The notes: generated by a model not told the origin, from the sequence alone. Shown: positions 6,974 through 14,793, counted from the stretch's first letter. The stretch: DNA of 64,000 bases from Streptomyces sp. NBC_01591 (GCF_035918155.1 NZ_CP109327.1:4588001-4652000), one strand, 5' to 3'. Numbers and translations are program-made.

Positions 6974-9039
6974 GAGGCGAGCCTTTCCGTCGAGGAGGCC
7001 GTACGGGCGCGATGGCGGCGCAGGACGTAGCGCAGGACGCCGCGGTGGTTCTGGGCCACCGCGGCGAGCACGGCGAGGAGGTGCGGGAAGCCGGCCCGCT
7101 GCCTAAGGTCCGGGTCGCTCTCGATCAGGGACAGGCCCTCCACCGTCGCATCGTGGGTGGCGGGGTCGTCCAGGGCCGCGACCACGAGGCCGTGGGCCCG
7201 CTCGGGGTGGATCGCGAGCAGATCGGCGAGGCGCAGACGCCGTACGCCCGGAGCGTTGGGCGGGGGGAAGGACGCCCGGCTCATCGATTGGATGACGTGA
7301 ACCGCCTGGGCGTGGCGCTGCGTGCCGGCACCGGCCCCCTGCCACTCCCGGAGGAAGTCGAGGACGAGGGTGTGGTTGGCGTCCTCGGAGAGAAGGGTGC
7401 TGAGAGCGAAGGACACCGCGGTACGCAACGGGCTTTCCGGTTTCTCGACCGGCCTGTCGAGCGCGGTGTCCAGGAGCTTCAGGGCGGCGGCGGGGCGGGC
7501 CAGGCCGTAGCTGCCCGCGCAGGTCTCGGCCACGGTGCAGCGGAGGGGGACGGGGGCGGCCTGGCTCCAATTCCGCAACTGCTCCCGAACCGCTCCGGTG
7601 AGGGCGGGGTGCTGGACCATCTCCCCGAGCGCGTAGGCCACCAGACGGCGGCGCCAGCGCTTCTCCGACGCGGCGAAGGGGTGCAGCTGGCGCAGGGTGT
7701 CCGGGCCGGTCGCGTGGGCCAGCACCTTCCCGATCGCCTCGCCCGCCGCCAGTTCGATGCCCGGGCGATGGGAAACCTCGTCCAGGCCTTTCCAGAGCAG
7801 GTCCGCCATGCCCTCGTAGTCCAGCCACAGGGACCGGAGCAGGGCGTCCGACCGGTGCCGGCCGGAGAAGGCGACCGGCTGGACCGGATAGCGCTGCTTC
7901 GCCCCGAACCGGGGTGGCAGCAGCCGCGCGCCCACGGCCGTCAGCCGGTCCTCCAGGGCCGGACCGAGCACGTCGTGCCGGGCCGGCGGCTCCCCGGACG
8001 GCCCGCGGGTACCGGCGTGCTCCGGCCCCCCGGCCATGACCGGTGCCGGGCCGCCGCGACCGTCGATGAGCGGGCGCAGGACCGCGCCGAACTGCTCGAC
8101 GACCGTACGGTCCTGCTCGGGCAGCAGCGAGATCGCCGCCATCAGCGAGATCCGGTCGGCCCGGTGGCGTGCTTCCGCGAGCGCCTTGCGGGCCGCCGCG
8201 GGGCTGCCCGCCCGCAGGTCGTCGAGCACGGACGCGGCGGACTTCCCCGCCACGACGAGGTCGCGCAGCCCCTCCGCAACGTCGACACCGTCCCCCGGCA
8301 GCGGGTGGGCGTCCAGGTAGCCGGTGAAGTCCGGCGAGGCGAGGTAGCGCAGCGCGTCGACCTCCTGTCCGGCGGTCAGTTCACCCGCCTCGGCCATGGT
8401 GCTCAGGCGCCTCGCGGCCACCTCGGCCGGTGGCGGCGGGCGGTGCGTGACCTGCCAGGGCACCGTGTCGCCGGGCAGCGCCGTCTCCATGCGTACGGTG
8501 ATGACCAGATGGGCGCCCGTACGGCGCAGCAGCGAGGCCAGCGCGGTGAGCGCGACCTCGCCGAGCGAGGCGGCGGCCACCGGGGAAAGCCCCTGGAGCA
8601 GGTAGCCGCGCCGTTCCTTGGGACGCCACCGCGACAGGTCGTCGGGCGAGTCCAGACCGGTGATGCCGCCGGCTCCGTACCGCTCCGCCAGCAGCGCGAA
8701 CGCGGCCGTGCCCGCCCCCGTACCGCTTCCGGCCCGCAGCACCAGGACGTGTCTGTCCAGCACCTTCCGGCACTGTGTGTGGGTGGGTGGTTCGACGAAT
8801 CCGCGCAAGCGGACGTGCACGTCGTCCGCGGGGTACGGGCCCTCCCGCAGACGGGGTTTGGGGATGTCCTCGTCGGGCTGGACGCCGAAGAACACGTTGG
8901 TGTCGCCCGCGATCCCGCCCATGACCGCGAAACCCTGGCCCACCCGCTGCTGGTTGTCGCGGTAGGAGTTCCCCGGGCCGGGACTGCCTTCGGAATCCTC
9001 GCAGTCCGGGCCGGGAGCGGCCCCCGCGTCGGCGCTCAC
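6970..9039 (-). CDS. NTPase-like protein with N-terminal amyloid-type motif and helical repeats
   Basis: The start is GTG 9039, which overlaps the stop of the cyclase-like gene (GTGA). Upstream in-frame sequence is only the shadow of that gene. Residues 26-46 carry the motif Y..N.Q.VG.G.AVMG....D shared with the C terminus of the cyclase-like protein. Residues 97-180 look like a degenerate P-loop domain: HVLVLRAGSGTGAGTAAF lacks the Walker A lysine, and GAHLVITVRMETALPG resembles the core strand after Walker B in STAND-type NTPases. The remaining 500 or so residues are Leu/Ala-rich helices like HEAT/ARM repeats. It is cytoplasmic by sequence. A signalling scaffold or conflict-system NTPase is inferred, not shown. 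Confidence 0.8.
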   Translation of the reverse strand: MSADAGAAPGPDCEDSEGSPGPGNSYRDNQQRVGQGFAVMGGIAGDTNVFFGVQPDEDIPKPRLREGPYPADDVHVRLRGFVEPPTHTQCRKVLDRHVLVLRAGSGTGAGTAAFALLAERYGAGGITGLDSPDDLSRWRPKERRGYLLQGLSPVAAASLGEVALTALASLLRRTGAHLVITVRMETALPGDTVPWQVTHRPPPPAEVAARRLSTMAEAGELTAGQEVDALRYLASPDFTGYLDAHPLPGDGVDVAEGLRDLVVAGKSAASVLDDLRAGSPAAARKALAEARHRADRISLMAAISLLPEQDRTVVEQFGAVLRPLIDGRGGPAPVMAGGPEHAGTRGPSGEPPARHDVLGPALEDRLTAVGARLLPPRFGAKQRYPVQPVAFSGRHRSDALLRSLWLDYEGMADLLWKGLDEVSHRPGIELAAGEAIGKVLAHATGPDTLRQLHPFAASEKRWRRRLVAYALGEMVQHPALTGAVREQLRNWSQAAPVPLRCTVAETCAGSYGLARPAAALKLLDTALDRPVEKPESPLRTAVSFALSTLLSEDANHTLVLDFLREWQGAGAGTQRHAQAVHVIQSMSRASFPPPNAPGVRRLRLADLLAIHPERAHGLVVAALDDPATHDATVEGLSLIESDPDLRQRAGFPHLLAVLAAVAQNHRGVLRYVLRRHRARTASSTERLAS

Positions 9040-9944
9040 CGCGGGTCCCCGGCGCCACCGACCCGCTTGTCGCCCGAAACGTTGTCGCCGCCGCCCCAGT
9101 GCTGGTTGGTGCCGTGGTTCGTGGTGGAACCGCCGGTGTACGTGAGGTCCCGCCCGACGCTCCCCATCACGGCGGCGCCCTCGCCCACGTGCTGCGTGTT
9201 GCCGCTGTAGTGCGTGCCGGGCGACGTCGCCGGGTCCTGTTCCTGGCCGGCGGGTGGGCCGGCCGGCGCCGCGGATTCCTCGCGCGGTCGCACACCGGCC
9301 TGCACGAGGTTTCCGGACGGCGAAGGGACGTACAGCCAGGCCCGCTGCGCGAAGTCCTTCCCCTCCACGGTGGCCGGGACCTCCACACAGCGGTCGGGGT
9401 GCAGCCCGGTGTAAGCGCCGAGCACGACGTCCTCGTAGACGCGCTGGGAGATGACCGCCGCAAGGTGGGTGACCTGCTCGCTCGCCGCGGTCAGGATGGC
9501 CTTGACCGGACGGGAGTCCAGCAGCCGGTGCGTGTCGTTGCGGGCGGTGCCGTTGCCGTCGCCGGGACCGTCCGTGTCCGGCAGCGGTCCGACGTGGACG
9601 CTGGCCCGGAGCCGGATGCGGGGGCCCACGCACTGCCTGTTGTACGCGCCGAGCGTGTCGTCCAGCACGCCCAGGAACGGCCAGAGGACAAAGGGCAGCA
9701 GTGCCGGATCGAAGCCGAACACCACGCCGTCCCCGGTGTTGGCCGGAAACCGCTTGGAGTCGCGCAGTTCGTGGAGCCCGGCCCGGTCCAGAGCCTGGTC
9801 GACGAGTTCGGGGATCAACTGGCTCACCGGACCGTGCTGCACGGCGGGAAGGCCGGTGAAGTCCTTTGCGTCGACGGCGAACAGGGCACGGTAGGGCGGC
9901 AGCGGTCGGCTCTCGGCGTACGGGGCGGGAACGGGCCTGGGCAT
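9036..9944 (-). CDS. Class III nucleotidyl-cyclase-like protein with C-terminal amyloid-type motif
   Basis: The start is ATG 9944, with GAGGAG about seven bases upstream; the longer open frame to 10079 is untranslated leader. Residues 20-205 match the class III cyclase pattern. D25 lies in AVDAKDFTG (first metal Asp). D72 lies in NTGDGVVFGF (second metal Asp). RASVHVGPL follows at 113-121. N136 and R140 lie in ARNDTHRLLD, with the Asn-x3-Arg spacing of the transition-state residues. The usual purine-selecting Lys before the GD is Ala68, so the substrate may be unusual or activity lost. Residues 206-243 are a Pro/Ala linker. Residues 246-266 carry the motif shared with the next protein, and 275-292 is a looser Gly/Asn repeat. 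Confidence 0.8.
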   Translation of the reverse strand: MPRPVPAPYAESRPLPPYRALFAVDAKDFTGLPAVQHGPVSQLIPELVDQALDRAGLHELRDSKRFPANTGDGVVFGFDPALLPFVLWPFLGVLDDTLGAYNRQCVGPRIRLRASVHVGPLPDTDGPGDGNGTARNDTHRLLDSRPVKAILTAASEQVTHLAAVISQRVYEDVVLGAYTGLHPDRCVEVPATVEGKDFAQRAWLYVPSPSGNLVQAGVRPREESAAPAGPPAGQEQDPATSPGTHYSGNTQHVGEGAAVMGSVGRDLTYTGGSTTNHGTNQHWGGGDNVSGDKRVGGAGDPR

Positions 9945-10092
9945 GCGGGATCTCCTCGCGAGCGGTGAGCGGTGAGCGGTGTGACGGTGACGAAGCCGGT
10001 GGCCGGCTGATTCGAGGTTCCGCCGGTTCCGCCCGCCCGACTGCACAGCGCAGGGCAGTTCATGGGTGTCCCACGTCACAGCGTGGGCGTGC

Positions 10093-10779
10093 TCATCGAG
10101 TCGTGGGCGGCGCGAACGGCGACGCGGGCGTGAATCCCGGGTCGGCCATCGCCCAACCGCGCAGCGCCTTCATGTCCTTGATGACGATCGTTCTGCGGGC
10201 CGTCTCCACCGCGCCGGACTCGCGCAGCCGTTGCAGCCCGGTGATGACCGCGTTGCGGGTCACTCCGGTCGCCTGGGCGATCTCCTCCTGGCTCAGGCCG
10301 GTCAGCCGTACGACCTCCGATTCGCGTCCGGGCGAGGTGAGTTCGACCAGTCTCAGGAGTGCCCGCGCCAGCCGGGCGACCAACGGAAGGGTCAGCAGTT
10401 CGGTCCGGTGCGCGTCGGACTCCCGCAGCCGGGAGAGCGCCTGGCGCATCAAGTCCATGACGAGCCCGCGCTGTTCGATGAACCTGCGGAACCGCTCCGC
10501 CTCCAGTACGACAGCCGTGCAGGGGGTGAGGGCGACCACTTCCGCCGTGCGCGGGGTGCCGTGGAAGACGGACACCTCGCCCAGCAGGTCACCCGGCCCC
10601 CGGAAGGCCAGCCAGGTCACGACACCGCCCGGCTCCCGGCACACGACCTTGGCGAGCCCGTCGGTGAGGGCGAGCAGGTGTGTTCCCGCGGAGCCCTGTC
10701 TCAGCATCACGCTGCGTTCGCGAAAGGTGCGGGTCGCCCCTTGGCCCCGTAGCTCGCGCCAAGTCTCGTCCGACAGCAC
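10093..10779 (-). CDS. Crp/Fnr-family regulator, cyclic-nucleotide-binding fold
   Basis: It has an N-terminal cNMP-binding barrel (FRERSVMLRQGSAGTHLLAL, then FRGPGDLLGEVSVFHGTPRT, where the GE...R.A-like phosphate cassette is GEVSVFHGTPRTAEV). A long helix follows, then a C-terminal winged helix with LTGLSQEEIAQATGVTRNAV. I chose GTG 10779 because GAAGG lies at proper spacing; an ATG at 10848 gives a 23-residue Arg-rich extension. The gene ends 148 bases before the cyclase-like gene on the same strand. If that protein makes a cyclic nucleotide, this is the obvious receptor, but ligand binding is not shown. Confidence 0.85.
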   Translation of the reverse strand: MLSDETWRELRGQGATRTFRERSVMLRQGSAGTHLLALTDGLAKVVCREPGGVVTWLAFRGPGDLLGEVSVFHGTPRTAEVVALTPCTAVVLEAERFRRFIEQRGLVMDLMRQALSRLRESDAHRTELLTLPLVARLARALLRLVELTSPGRESEVVRLTGLSQEEIAQATGVTRNAVITGLQRLRESGAVETARRTIVIKDMKALRGWAMADPGFTPASPFAPPTTR

Positions 10780-10970
10780 CTGTCGCCTTCCCCGTCCGCC
10801 CCGTACGAGGTCGTGCTGCCCCGTACGCGACCTCCTGAGCCTGCCCACCTCCAGGAGTTCTACGCCGCCCCGGCCTCTTCCGCCGTGAGTCGCGCGACCT
10901 TGTCCGAGAACGGCTGCCGCCCGAGCGGCGACGGCTCACGCCGCAGGGCCGCGCGCCCCCGGCCGGAACG

Positions 10971-11648
10971 TCACGGTCCGGCGAGGGACAGGCTGGCGCA
11001 TTCGCGGCAGGCGCGTGCCGAGGCGGCGATCTTGGCGTGGAAGACGATGGTCACCAGGCCCGCGAGCAGGCTCAGCGGCCAGTTCGTCGCGAGGACCGAG
11101 GCGAGAGTGAGGGCGATCGCGCTGATGGCCAGGGCCGCCGCCGCGGTGGTGCCCGTCCAGGCGACCATGATCGGCAGCTGGTCAGGGGTGGGGAGTCGGC
11201 GTGCGAGGGCTCCGGTGGCGGCCAGAGCCGCGGCTGCCAGGAACGAGGCCGACGCCGCGACGCCGCCCAGGTGAGCCACCAGCAACTGGATCGGGCCGGG
11301 CGGTCGGTGCCCTGTGGAACCGTCCCAGGTCTGCGCCATGTACCAGCACACGAGCAGCAGGGGGACGATCAGCATGACCCTGCGAGCGGTGTGACGGGCC
11401 TGGGCGATGGTGAGTTCACGCTGGAAGCTCGGCACGATCTCGGCCACGGTGCCGAACTCGCGCACCGCCTGGCGGGCGGCGTGATGGTCGGGCTCGCGCC
11501 CGGACGAAAGGTCCCTCGCTGCGTCGATGAGGCCCTCGCGAAGTTCGGTCACCATCCGGGACTTGGCCCGGACGGGTCCGTGGAGCGCCGCCGTCAGGTC
11601 CGCGATGTGGGCGTCGATGGGATCGGCGCCGGCCCCGGGCGCGGTCAC
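10971..11648 (-). CDS. Permease-prefix-domain membrane protein, PadR partner
   Basis: It starts at GTG 11648, overlapping the PadR stop as GTGA. Residues 1-95 form the helical permease-prefix domain (DAHIADLTAALHGPVRAKSR, MVTELREGLIDAARDL, AVREFGTVAEIVPSFQRELT). This is usual for proteins encoded beside PadR regulators. Four hydrophobic segments follow (VMLIVPLLLVCWYMAQT, ASASFLAAAALAATG, AAAALAISAIALTLAS, PLSLLAGLVTIVFHAKI). The length is about 225 residues. It is likely the repressed target of PadR; the transported or sensed ligand is unknown. Confidence 0.8.
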   Translation of the reverse strand: MTAPGAGADPIDAHIADLTAALHGPVRAKSRMVTELREGLIDAARDLSSGREPDHHAARQAVREFGTVAEIVPSFQRELTIAQARHTARRVMLIVPLLLVCWYMAQTWDGSTGHRPPGPIQLLVAHLGGVAASASFLAAAALAATGALARRLPTPDQLPIMVAWTGTTAAAALAISAIALTLASVLATNWPLSLLAGLVTIVFHAKIAASARACRECASLSLAGP

Positions 11649-11986
11649 GTCGAGTGCCCGGGATTCGGTGCCGGGGCCAGTACGGCGCCGATCGCGGTCG
11701 TGAACTCGTTCCACACCGACCGTTCCGCCGCCAGGCTGCGCCGTCCGGCGTCGGTGAGTTCGTAGCAACGCCGCCGTCGTTCGCCCTCGGACTCCCAGAC
11801 GCTGCGCAGCAGTCCGAGCCGCTCCAGCTTGTTGAGGGCGGGGTAGATGGTGCCCTTGCGCAGCTCCAGCACTCCGTTGCTGCGCTCCTGAACCGCGGTG
11901 ATGACCGCGTAGCCATGCAGCGGGCCGGATTCCAGTACGGAGAGCAGAAGCCCGTCCAGATGCCCGCGTACCGCACTCGCCTTCAT
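11645..11986 (-). CDS. PadR-family transcriptional regulator
   Basis: The 113-residue protein starts at ATG 11986 (MKASAVRGHLDGLLLSVLES), the canonical PadR opening. The winged helix is complete: GPLHGYAVITAVQERSNGVL, LRKGTIYPALNKLERLGLLR, then RRRRCYELTDAGRRSLAAE. The open frame extends upstream to 12058 but that part overlaps the operator region. It is co-translated with the permease-prefix protein. Inverted repeats immediately upstream are good operator candidates, consistent with autorepression. Confidence 0.9.
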   Translation of the reverse strand: MKASAVRGHLDGLLLSVLESGPLHGYAVITAVQERSNGVLELRKGTIYPALNKLERLGLLRSVWESEGERRRRCYELTDAGRRSLAAERSVWNEFTTAIGAVLAPAPNPGHST

Positions 11987-11999
11987 GGTTAGACAGCCT

Positions 12000-12051
12000 A
12001 CCCATGGAGCGCATGGGCATGCTATCCATGGGTCGGTAGCCAATCCATTGG
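12000..12051. promoter_or_regulatory. Probable PadR operator: inverted repeats between padR and divergent gene
   Basis: ACCCATGGA at 12000-12008 and its perfect complement TCCATGGGT at 12025-12033 are separated by 16 bases. A second near-palindrome, CCAATCCATTGG, lies at 12040-12051. They occupy the short interval between the leftward PadR gene and the rightward membrane-protein gene. A dimeric PadR bound here could control both. Confidence 0.6.
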
Positions 12052-12075
12052 CAGGCAATCCTTAAGGGGCCCCTG

Positions 12076-12603
12076 GTGACCAAATTTCTGCTGTCGGTAC
12101 ATGTCCTGGCGGCGATCCTGGCGATCGGGCCGATCACGGTCGCGGCGTCGATGTTTCCCCGCTACGTCCGGCCCCGGGCCGCCGAGGGCGACAGCCCGGA
12201 GGGGAACGGCCCGGAGGGGGAGAACGCCCGTACGGCTGCCCTCCTGCACCGGGTCTGCCGCGGGTACACCGTCGTCGGCGTTGCCGTTCCGGCCTTCGGT
12301 GTCGCCACCGGCGCCCAGCTCGGTGTTCTGGCCGACGCCTGGCTGCTGGCTTCGGTCATGCTGACCGCCGCGGCGGCGGCTCTGCTGTTGCTGGCGATCC
12401 TGCCCGGGCAACAGCGACTGCTCGCCCGACTCACTGATGGCGACACCGATAGCGAGACCGCCACCGGCACCGGTATTGGCACGGTGGAGGCGAGGCGCTC
12501 GGCGGCTGCCCGGCTGGCCATGATCACAGGCATCTTCAACCTGCTGTGGGCGGTCGTCGTCGTCCTGATGATCGTGCGCCCCGGCTCCACGACGGGAGCC
12601 TGA
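12076..12603 (+). CDS. Small integral membrane protein, DUF2269-like
   Basis: The 175-residue protein starts at GTG 12076 with AAGGGG upstream. Four membrane helices are visible: FLLSVHVLAAILAIGPITVA, YTVVGVAVPAFGVATG, LLASVMLTAAAAALLLLAIL and ITGIFNLLWAVVVVLMIV. A hydrophilic Glu/Gly loop lies between helices 1 and 2. The opening LHVLAAI-type helix resembles DUF2269 membrane proteins, an assignment I hold loosely. It is divergent from PadR and shares its operator region, so it may be a second PadR target. Confidence 0.7.
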   Translation: MTKFLLSVHVLAAILAIGPITVAASMFPRYVRPRAAEGDSPEGNGPEGENARTAALLHRVCRGYTVVGVAVPAFGVATGAQLGVLADAWLLASVMLTAAAAALLLLAILPGQQRLLARLTDGDTDSETATGTGIGTVEARRSAAARLAMITGIFNLLWAVVVVLMIVRPGSTTGA

Positions 12604-12608
12604 CCGCC

Positions 12609-12875
12609 ATGCGCACACTGCGGATCGCGACCGGAGTCGAGGCTGTTTCTCTGACGTTCCTCCTGGTCAACGTCTTCACCGTGCATACCGAGGTGATCAC
12701 ATCCCTGGGGCCGGGGTGTTCCTGCTGGGTGCGCTCGGGCGGCTGCTGTCACTTGCCGCGCTCGGGTGGACGCACTGGTTCCCAGGTGGTGCTGGCAGCC
12801 GTCGAACTGGTGCTGTCGCCGCTGTTCTTCTGGCTGGCGGACGCCGAGGAGAAGGGGCTCCGGGGCAGTAGCTGA
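12609..12875 (+). pseudogene. Small membrane protein with an internally frame-shifted stretch
   Basis: The frame opens with ATG 12609 (MRTLRIATGVEAVSLTFLLV), like DUF3817-type membrane proteins, and closes with LAAVELVLSPLFFWLADAEE. Both ends are hydrophobic and share one frame. Codons from about 12713 to 12783 read as an odd Cys/Gly/Ser stretch in this frame. In the neighbouring frame they give VFLLGALGRLLSLAALGWTH, a normal membrane helix. Two compensating indels would explain it. It may be a damaged gene or a fusion of two partial ones. Confidence 0.55.
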
Positions 12876-12890
12876 GGGGCGACACGGGAA

Positions 12891-12934
12891 ACGTCGAAGG
12901 GCCACAGCGGTTTCCCGGTGGGGCCTTTCGACGT
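12891..12934 (-). terminator. Duplicated tRNA-Ser terminator hairpin, distal copy
   Basis: ACGTCGAAGGGCC pairs imperfectly with GGGGCCTTTCGACGT. The hairpin corresponds to the one following the intact tRNA-Ser at 17401-17440 and lies in the same orientation beside the duplicated tRNA 3' half. It is part of the duplicated attachment region. Confidence 0.6.
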
Positions 12935-13008
12935 ATTGCCCGGTGAGAGCAATGGCGGAGGATACGAGATCCGAACTCGTGAGGGGGTTGCCCCCAACAC
13001 GCTTTCCA
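12927..13008 (-). repeat. Distal attachment-site copy: tRNA-Ser 3' half
   Basis: 82 bases that match 17434-17514 with one substitution and one extra G. The repeat covers the tRNA-Ser 3' half, from the CCA end up to the anticodon loop (the match stops at TTTCCA, complement of the anticodon side), plus the flanking 27 bases. Duplication of a tRNA 3' half ending in the anticodon loop is the footprint of a tyrosine-recombinase element. This copy marks the far end of the island. Confidence 0.85.
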
Positions 13009-13135
13009 CATGTTTGTCTGGGGGTTCGGCGCCGCTCGGGGGCGTCCTGACCTGCGGCGGAGTGGGCCACCGGGCAGGTGGTGGATGGTGCTGGACGGGG
13101 GTGAATGAGACCAGAACCGAGACCAGGGCGCCGGG

Positions 13136-13561
13136 TCATACCTTCCTGACGACGATCGTGTCCGGGACCAGCCTCTCCAGGTCGTCCACGTCCGAGGTAA
13201 AGACGGTGACCTGCCCCTTCTGCTGGCGTGCGATCACAGCGAGCACGGCATCGATTGCGTACTTGTGACCGTGCAGCTTGGCATCGGCCAGGAGGCGTCG
13301 GGCCTGGCGGGCCTCGTCCTTTCCGATGTCGGCGACCTTGAGCCGGGAGAGTACCCAGTCCCAACGCTGCTCGGTGGTTCTGCCGTCGTACGCCTCGACC
13401 AGCGTCAGGGGAGACGTCACCACCTCGGCCTCGCCCCGGGCCGCGAGATCGAGCCAGGCGATCATCTTCCGATCGCCGCGCACGGCCAGGGACAGGGCTT
13501 CGCAGTCGAGTACGAAGACGCGCAGGGGCCGCTGCCTCTGCTCAGCGCCCCGCTTCTTCAC
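13136..13561 (-). CDS. PIN-domain toxin, VapC-like
   Basis: The 141-residue protein starts at GTG 13561, overlapping the antitoxin stop (GTGA). The PIN fold is visible as VFVLDCEALSLAVRGD (first acidic residue), VTSPLTLVEAYDGR (Glu), YAIDAVLAVIARQQ (Asp) and VTVFTSDVDDLERLV (the C-terminal SDxxD). It has the usual length for VapC-type ribonucleases, which cleave RNA when freed from their antitoxin. It lies just inside the distal attachment repeat. Toxin-antitoxin pairs commonly stabilise such islands. Confidence 0.85.
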   Translation of the reverse strand: MKKRGAEQRQRPLRVFVLDCEALSLAVRGDRKMIAWLDLAARGEAEVVTSPLTLVEAYDGRTTEQRWDWVLSRLKVADIGKDEARQARRLLADAKLHGHKYAIDAVLAVIARQQKGQVTVFTSDVDDLERLVPDTIVVRKV

Positions 13562-13836
13562 GCCGCTTCTCCGGCGTTGTGCTGTCCTGTGGCGCGGCGC
13601 CGCTCGTGTTCGGCGTCGAGGTCCTCCAACTCGTCGAGAGCTGCCGCACGCTCGTCCTCGGTGACGGGGCCGTGTTCTGCCTGCAGCCAGTCGACCAGTT
13701 CCCCAAGGCGGTCTCTGTCCCGTTTGAAGCGCAGCGCCTCGGCGACGTACGCCGACAGGCCCCGCTCTGCCGCCTCCGCACGGATCTCGTCCAGGAGATC
13801 CTCGGGAATCGTCACCGTCACCTTCTTCGTCGCCAT
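13558..13836 (-). CDS. Antitoxin of the PIN toxin, ribbon-helix-helix type
   Basis: The 92-residue protein starts at ATG 13836 (MATKKVTVTIPEDLLDEIRA), the typical beta strand plus helix of a MetJ/Arc-type DNA-binding domain. A second helix carries SAYVAEALRFKRDRDRLGEL. The acidic C-terminal half (TEDERAAALDELEDLDAEHE) should wrap the toxin. An in-frame ATG at 13848 adds four residues and cannot be excluded, as neither start has a clear ribosome site. It is coupled to the toxin by a four-base overlap; autoregulation is expected. Confidence 0.8.
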   Translation of the reverse strand: MATKKVTVTIPEDLLDEIRAEAAERGLSAYVAEALRFKRDRDRLGELVDWLQAEHGPVTEDERAAALDELEDLDAEHERRRATGQHNAGEAA

Positions 13837-13899
13837 ACAAGAGACCATACTCTTGGTGTCGCACTCCTTACCAGTGCGTCGCAGGGTCGACGACTCGGA

Positions 13900-14793
13900 T
13901 CAGGCGGCGGTGGCGGGGCGTGGCCTGCTGTGGAAGACCTGGCTGGTGTGCCAGGAGCGGTGCATCGCTGCGACGGGGTGGGTGCCCGGTTGAGGTCCGA
14001 TGAGCGGGCGACCGGCGAGCGCTATGACATGCTCGCGGGCGGCTGGGCTGTGGCCGACGAAGCGCTGTGAGACCAGGATGCAGTGACCGTCACCGATGCC
14101 GAGGACTCCCTTGTCGAAGAGCTTGTGGTGCAGCGAGCACAGGCACACTCCGTTGTCGACGTCGTCCGGGCCGTCGAACGCCCACCAGCGCACGTGCGCG
14201 GCCTCCAGTCCGACCGGCACCGCGCCGATCCTGCCGTCGTAGCCGCAGAAGGCGCACCGGTACTCGTAGGCCGTCAGGACCAGCTCCCGCAGCCGCGGGT
14301 CCCGCTTCCTGCGCACGACCGAGAACTGTTCGGCCTCCGCCGGCTCCAGTTCCAGGCCGACGGATTCGCACAGTTCGCCGTGGAGCGAGGGCGGGAAGTG
14401 CAGGTCGAGCAGGACCCGTGCCATTCGGCCGAGCAGCGACGGCTCGCGCCGCAGCGCCGCCCGCAGTTCCGGCGCCAGCCGCCCTGCGGCCCCTGCCGCC
14501 CGCAGCTCCCGCACCCCGCTGCCGGGGCTGCCCGGTCCGTGGTCGGTGCGCACCTCCCACACGCCGTCGCTCACCAGATGGTGGAACGGGTAGGCGGGAG
14601 TCGTCCTGTTGGGCGGACCGTACTCGTCCAGCAGCCGCTTCAGATCCTCCTCCACCGAGCTGTACCGCAGTTCGCCGCCGGCATCCTGCTGGAACCGGCC
14701 GAGGGCGTACAGGAACAGCAGTGGCTTGTGTGGAGCGCGGGTCCCGCTTCTGGTCCACTGCCTCAGTTTCGCGGTGCGCTCCAGCCAGTCCAT
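13900..14793 (-). CDS. ScoMcrA-like HNH restriction endonuclease with putative sulfur-binding domain
   Basis: The 297-residue protein starts at ATG 14793 (MDWLERTAKLRQW). The N-terminal half, with RAPHKPLLFLYALGRFQQ and TPAYPFHHLVSDGVWEV, resembles the phosphorothioate-DNA-binding domain of ScoMcrA-type enzymes. The C-terminal half is an HNH nuclease: CAFCGYDG (zinc knuckle), GLEAAHVRWWAF (catalytic His) and DNGVCLCSLHHKLFDKG (Asn and His). Such type IV enzymes cut DNA carrying backbone sulfur or methylated bases. The gene is in the tRNA-Ser island, next to another nuclease-like gene. Confidence is high for HNH and moderate for sulfur recognition. Confidence 0.8.
   Translation of the reverse strand: MDWLERTAKLRQWTRSGTRAPHKPLLFLYALGRFQQDAGGELRYSSVEEDLKRLLDEYGPPNRTTPAYPFHHLVSDGVWEVRTDHGPGSPGSGVRELRAAGAAGRLAPELRAALRREPSLLGRMARVLLDLHFPPSLHGELCESVGLELEPAEAEQFSVVRRKRDPRLRELVLTAYEYRCAFCGYDGRIGAVPVGLEAAHVRWWAFDGPDDVDNGVCLCSLHHKLFDKGVLGIGDGHCILVSQRFVGHSPAAREHVIALAGRPLIGPQPGTHPVAAMHRSWHTSQVFHSRPRPATAA

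Noticed and set aside
10971..12137. Long 388-codon frame spanning both the permease-prefix gene and PadR
   Set aside because: The part above 11648 is PadR read in the wrong frame. The GTGA overlap and the family start fix the permease-prefix gene start at 11648.
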